64,000 nt of DNA from CAWCDJ01 sp963836015 (GTDB lineage: Bacteria; Acidobacteriota; Terriglobia; Bryobacterales; Bryobacteraceae). The stretch is taken from contig CAWIIF010000007.1 in the NCBI GenBank assembly GCA_963836015.1, forward strand, positions 146,034 through 210,033. Reading direction: 5' to 3'. Shown here piece after piece: positions 60,601 to 64,000 of this stretch (the stretch's first letter is position 1; every line of letters begins with the position of its first letter). A program made the position numbers and the translations under genes. The notes beneath the pieces are model-generated. The model searched no databases. It had not been told where the DNA came from and saw only the letters and a list, made by a program, of their open reading frames with translations.

Positions 60601-62490
60601 ATGGCTACCATACTCGAAGCTATCGATTCGCCTGAGCAGTTACAGAAGCTCTCCTTTGCCGATCTCCAACAACTGGCATCGGAAATCCGCGAACAGCTGA
60701 TCACCGTCCTTTCCAATAACGGCGGGCATCTTGGCCCGAACCTGGGCGTCGTGGAACTCACGATCGCGCTTCACTCGGTATTCCATACCCCGGACGACAA
60801 GCTGCTCTTTGACGTAAGCCACCAGGCCTACGTGCACAAGCTGCTGACCGGGCGCCAGGCGCGGTTCCACACCATACGCACTCCGGGAGGGCTCAATGGG
60901 TTCATGCTGCGCACCGAAAGTCCGCACGACTGCTACGGGGCGGGGCATGCGGGGACGGCACTCTCGGCGGCGCTCGGCATGGCCGTCGCCCGCGATAAGA
61001 GGGGCGGTAAAGAACATGTGGTCGCGGTGGCCGGAGATGCGGCCTTCACGTGCGGGATTACATATGAAGCCCTAAACAATATCGCCCATCACACCAAGCG
61101 GCTGATCGTGGTCCTGAATGATAACGAATGGTCCATCGACAAGAACGTCGGCGCGATTGCGAGCTACCTTCACAGAATCGTGACCAGCCCGCGGTTCGAT
61201 CATCTGCACGAACGCGCTGGAAAGCTCGTGGAGAAGTTGGGCGGCGTGACCGCGCTGCGGATGGCGCGCCGAGCCGAAGAGGTCGCTAAAGGGATGCTGT
61301 GGCCCAGCGTCATCTTCGAGGAACTGGGGCTGAAGTACTTCGGTCCGATTGATGGACACCACATCGTTACGCTGATCAAGACGTTCGAGTTCCTCAAGAA
61401 GCAGGACCGTCCAGTGCTGCTGCACGTGCTTACCCAGAAGGGCAGGGGATTCGAGCCGGCGATGCAGAAGCAGAAGAAGTTTCATGGTCTTGGTCCCTAT
61501 GATCCCGAAACCGGCGAGACGAAACCGCTGGGCCGCCGTACGTACTCCGAGGTGTTCGCCGATACGATGGTGAAGCTGGCCGACTTCGATCCGAAGGTTG
61601 TAGCCATCACGGCCGCCATGCCAAATGGCACCGGCCTCGACCGCTTCCAAGCGCATCACCCGGACAAATACTTCGACGTGGGGATCGCCGAGGAGCACGC
61701 GGTGTTGTTCGCGGCCGGCCTGGCTGCGGAGGGGTTCAAGCCGTTCTGCGCCATCTATTCCACGTTTCTGCAGCGCGCCTTCGACCCTATCGTGCACGAT
61801 GTCTGCCTACAAAACCTTCCGGTGGTCTTCTGCATGGATCGGGGAGGCCTCTCGGCAGACGACGGCCCGACGCATCACGGTCTGTTCGATATCAGCTACC
61901 TGCGCGCCATACCGAACCTGGTGCACATGGTCCCGAAAGACGAAGACGAGCTGGCCGACATGCTCTTGACGGCCATGCATTGGAACGGTCCCATCGCGGT
62001 GCGCTATCCGCGCGGCCTGGGACCTGGTACACCGGTGAAAGACGTTCCCCGTACAATCCCGGTCGGCAAAGCCGAGCTGCTGCAGAACAGCGACAACGAC
62101 CGGGTGGCCATCTTCGCGCTGGGCTCGTTGGTGCCAATGGCCGTGGAGATCGCCCGCAAGCTGGAGGGCGAAGGTATCGCCGCGGCCGTCATTAACGCCC
62201 GCTTCGCCAAGCCGATCGATGTCGATATGCTGAAGTTTTTCGCGGGCGGCACCGCGGAGGTTATTCTGACGCTGGAAGACCACGTTCTGCGAGGAGGCTT
62301 CGGCAGCGCCGTATTGGAGGAACTGAACATCCTGGGGTTGACCACGCCGGTGGTGCGCATCGGCTGGCCGGACCGCTTCATTGAGCACGGAAAGCTGGAA
62401 GCCCTTCGCGCGAAATACGGGATTACTCCCGAAGCGGCTATCGAGAGACTCCGTCCCCATCTGAAAACCCGCCAACCCCAGCCGGTGTAA
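60601..62490 (+). CDS. dxs: 1-deoxy-D-xylulose-5-phosphate synthase (divergent form)
   Basis: 629 residues, the DXS length. DXS joins pyruvate and glyceraldehyde 3-phosphate to give DXP, the entry step to the MEP isoprenoid pathway and to thiamine and pyridoxal. Present are HLGPNLGVVELTIALH, SHQAYVHKLLTGR, the TPP site GDAAFTCGITYEALNN with NDNEWSIDKNVGA, the Glu of DVGIAEEHAV, DGPTHHGLFDISYLR and VRYPRG (phosphate-binding Arg). It departs from the usual forms at DVSHQ (usually DVGHQ or DTGHQ), GHAGT (usually GHSST) and GDAA (usually GDGA). It may be a second or specialised copy. It precedes the ferredoxin-methyltransferase gene by 32 bases. Confidence 0.85.
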   Translation: MATILEAIDSPEQLQKLSFADLQQLASEIREQLITVLSNNGGHLGPNLGVVELTIALHSVFHTPDDKLLFDVSHQAYVHKLLTGRQARFHTIRTPGGLNGFMLRTESPHDCYGAGHAGTALSAALGMAVARDKRGGKEHVVAVAGDAAFTCGITYEALNNIAHHTKRLIVVLNDNEWSIDKNVGAIASYLHRIVTSPRFDHLHERAGKLVEKLGGVTALRMARRAEEVAKGMLWPSVIFEELGLKYFGPIDGHHIVTLIKTFEFLKKQDRPVLLHVLTQKGRGFEPAMQKQKKFHGLGPYDPETGETKPLGRRTYSEVFADTMVKLADFDPKVVAITAAMPNGTGLDRFQAHHPDKYFDVGIAEEHAVLFAAGLAAEGFKPFCAIYSTFLQRAFDPIVHDVCLQNLPVVFCMDRGGLSADDGPTHHGLFDISYLRAIPNLVHMVPKDEDELADMLLTAMHWNGPIAVRYPRGLGPGTPVKDVPRTIPVGKAELLQNSDNDRVAIFALGSLVPMAVEIARKLEGEGIAAAVINARFAKPIDVDMLKFFAGGTAEVILTLEDHVLRGGFGSAVLEELNILGLTTPVVRIGWPDRFIEHGKLEALRAKYGITPEAAIERLRPHLKTRQPQPV

Positions 62491-62522
62491 CGACAACTCT
62501 GAATTTGCGAGAGGCAGCGAAT

Positions 62523-63878
62523 ATGGAGCCGTTCCGTTTACACGTGTTCGTTTGCGATCAACAGAAGCCGGAAGGTGTTCCGTGCTGTAGTGCCCGGGGT
62601 TCGGGGCAGGTGGTCGACGCCCTGCGGAGAGAGATTCATGCCCGCGGCCTGGAGAACGAGATCCAGATCACGACTTGCGGCTCGCTGGGGCTATGCGAGA
62701 ACGGGCCGAACATAGTCGTCTATCCGGAGGGCGTCTGGTATTCGGGTGTGATGCCGGAGGATGTAGCGGAAATTGTGCAGTCACACTTCCAGGCGGGCAT
62801 TCCGGTGGAGCGCCTCGCCCGGGCCGATGCCGCCGGCTTGCGCGCAGAGATCGTCGAGAACCGGGAGAGAATGCTCGCAGCGCACCGTGCCCGTGAGGCG
62901 GCCGGAGGGCTTCCGGACGATCTGAATGACCGCATTCGCGCATTTCAGGAGAGCCGGGTCGTTCTGACGGCGCTCGAATTGGACCTCTTCACGGTGGTGG
63001 GAGAGGGCGTCAGTGCAAAAACGGCGGCTGGAAAGATGGGGACGGATCGGCGCGCTACGGAGATGTTGCTGAACGCCCTCACGGCGATGGGCCTATTGGT
63101 CAAACAGGAGGGCGATTTCCGAAGCTCTCCGGTGGCTGCGCGCTTTCTGTCATCGGCATCGCGGGGCAGCGCCCGCCCGGCGCTGCTGCACATGGCACAT
63201 CTTTGGCCGCGGTGGTCCACCTTAACCGATTGCGTGCGGGCCGGCACTGCGGTGGCGCGACCGGAGATCGCTGCTGCGGAATGGACCCAAGCGTTCATCG
63301 CTGCCATGCATCGCAATGCCGCTGAGCGCGCGCCGCGTGTTGTTCGAACCGTGGGCGCGGCGGGAATCCGGCGGATGTTGGACGTGGGTGGCGGCTCCGG
63401 AGCATATTCGATCGCATTCGCCGAGGCAAACCCGGCGTTAATGTCCGAGATTATGGATTTGGCCGGGGTTGTACCGATCGCGCAAGGGAACATTGATGCC
63501 GCCGGCGTCTCCGATCGGGTCTCCATTCGGGTGGGCGATCTGCGCTCGGATCGCTTAGGCCAAGGCTATGACCTGGTGTTTGTTTCGGCGATCTGCCACA
63601 TGCTGGGCCCGGAGGAAAACCGCGATCTCCTGCGGCGGTGCCATGCGGCGCTCGAATCCGGCGGCAGGATCGTGATCCAGGATTTTATCCTCGAGCCCGA
63701 TAAGACTGCGCCGAAATGGGGCGCTCTTTTCGCGCTCAATATGCTGGTGGGAACGCCAGCCGGAAGCAGCTATAGCGAACCGGAGTACACGGACTGGCTG
63801 AGCTCCGCCGGCTTCCGGGACATCCGCCACGTGCGTCTGCCCGGACCGGTCACTCTCATGATCGCCTCGCGACCATGA
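62523..63878 (+). CDS. Ferredoxin-methyltransferase fusion protein
   Basis: 451 residues from the ATG at 62523. Residues 1-95 are a thioredoxin-like [2Fe-2S] ferredoxin: Cys11, Cys21/Cys22, Cys52 and Cys58, then the signature NGPNIVVYPEGVWYSGV. Residues 140-220 form a winged-helix dimerisation domain (VLTALELDLFTVVGEG, MLLNALTAMGLLVK). Residues 280-451 are a class I SAM-dependent methyltransferase of the small-molecule O-methyltransferase type (motif LDVGGGSGAYSIAFAEAN, then DLVFVSAICHMLGPEEN). The joining of an iron-sulfur module to an O-methyltransferase-like enzyme is unusual. The substrate is unknown. It ends the probable operon from 58844. Confidence 0.82.
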   Translation: MEPFRLHVFVCDQQKPEGVPCCSARGSGQVVDALRREIHARGLENEIQITTCGSLGLCENGPNIVVYPEGVWYSGVMPEDVAEIVQSHFQAGIPVERLARADAAGLRAEIVENRERMLAAHRAREAAGGLPDDLNDRIRAFQESRVVLTALELDLFTVVGEGVSAKTAAGKMGTDRRATEMLLNALTAMGLLVKQEGDFRSSPVAARFLSSASRGSARPALLHMAHLWPRWSTLTDCVRAGTAVARPEIAAAEWTQAFIAAMHRNAAERAPRVVRTVGAAGIRRMLDVGGGSGAYSIAFAEANPALMSEIMDLAGVVPIAQGNIDAAGVSDRVSIRVGDLRSDRLGQGYDLVFVSAICHMLGPEENRDLLRRCHAALESGGRIVIQDFILEPDKTAPKWGALFALNMLVGTPAGSSYSEPEYTDWLSSAGFRDIRHVRLPGPVTLMIASRP

Positions 63879-64000
63879 TCCGCGGCGCGCGTGCCGGGCT
63901 TTGCCAGGCATCGAACCTTGAAATCACCGGGACCCCGCCGGCGTCAGATGGCACGAAGCGGTGGGTCTGACATCTGCCCACATTCAGCAAAGCGAGGAGC

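Noticed and set aside
58844..63878. Natural-product gene cluster suggested by DXS-like and methyltransferase genes
   Set aside because: No terpene synthase, polyketide or peptide synthetase gene is present; the evidence supports only a small operon.

Overview
The window is GC-rich DNA that reads as a chromosome of an Acidobacteriota bacterium, most likely of the Solibacter/Bryobacter type. The reasons are two very large TonB-dependent receptors with an N-terminal carboxypeptidase-regulatory-like domain and a terminal Phe, no SusD partner, DUF1080 (3-keto-disaccharide hydrolase family) proteins, PQQ-type beta-propellers, and Tat-exported sugar enzymes. The taxonomic call is inference; there is no rRNA or tRNA in the window.

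Layout. 1-7.8 kb: housekeeping and small genes (P5C dehydrogenase, polyphosphate kinase, an MBL hydrolase, a YtxH protein, several hypotheticals). 7.8-28.3 kb: a sugar-use region. A plus-strand operon (TIM-barrel isomerase, Gfo/Idh/MocA oxidoreductase, DUF1080 protein, LacI regulator) faces a six-gene minus-strand operon (two PQQ-like propellers, an SGNH-fold protein, a small c-type cytochrome fused to a helix-hairpin-helix, a second DUF1080 protein, a mutarotase-like protein). Divergent from the latter is a TonB-dependent receptor. After a blue-copper lipoprotein and a YVTN propeller comes an RbsABC-type sugar ABC importer. Three near-identical LacI-type operators (TTGAGACGTTTCAA twice, TTGAATCGTTTCAA once) lie just downstream of the promoters of the isomerase operon, the receptor and the ABC importer. 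They tie outer-membrane uptake, inner-membrane uptake and catabolism into one apparent regulon under the LacI protein encoded here. 28.3-40.7 kb: a rearranged accessory island. It has a SpoIIE-type phosphatase whose 5' end is duplicated 8 kb away, an IS110 transposase relic, a roughly 2,000-residue LamG/FN3/glycosidase/propeller gene split by a 2.94-kb internal inversion, a coiled-coil gene, and an ISNCY-like insertion sequence placed directly beside the promoter of the next gene. 40.7-47.3 kb: a second TonB-dependent receptor, a Tat-exported enolase-superfamily enzyme and a carboxylesterase. 47.4-55.7 kb: desaturase, CpaF-type ATPase, Tat-exported isomerase, TPP enzyme, AceK, aldo/keto reductase. 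55.8-63.9 kb: GH2 glycosidase, then a likely operon with a lipase-like hydrolase, a small membrane protein, a DXS-like enzyme and a ferredoxin-methyltransferase fusion.

The most notable items are the three-operator regulon coupled to a possible periplasmic 3-keto-sugar redox operon, the reconstructable gene inversion with short inverted duplications at both breakpoints, a glycosidase domain nested inside an FN3 domain, and an SGNH protein lacking both its catalytic Ser and His.
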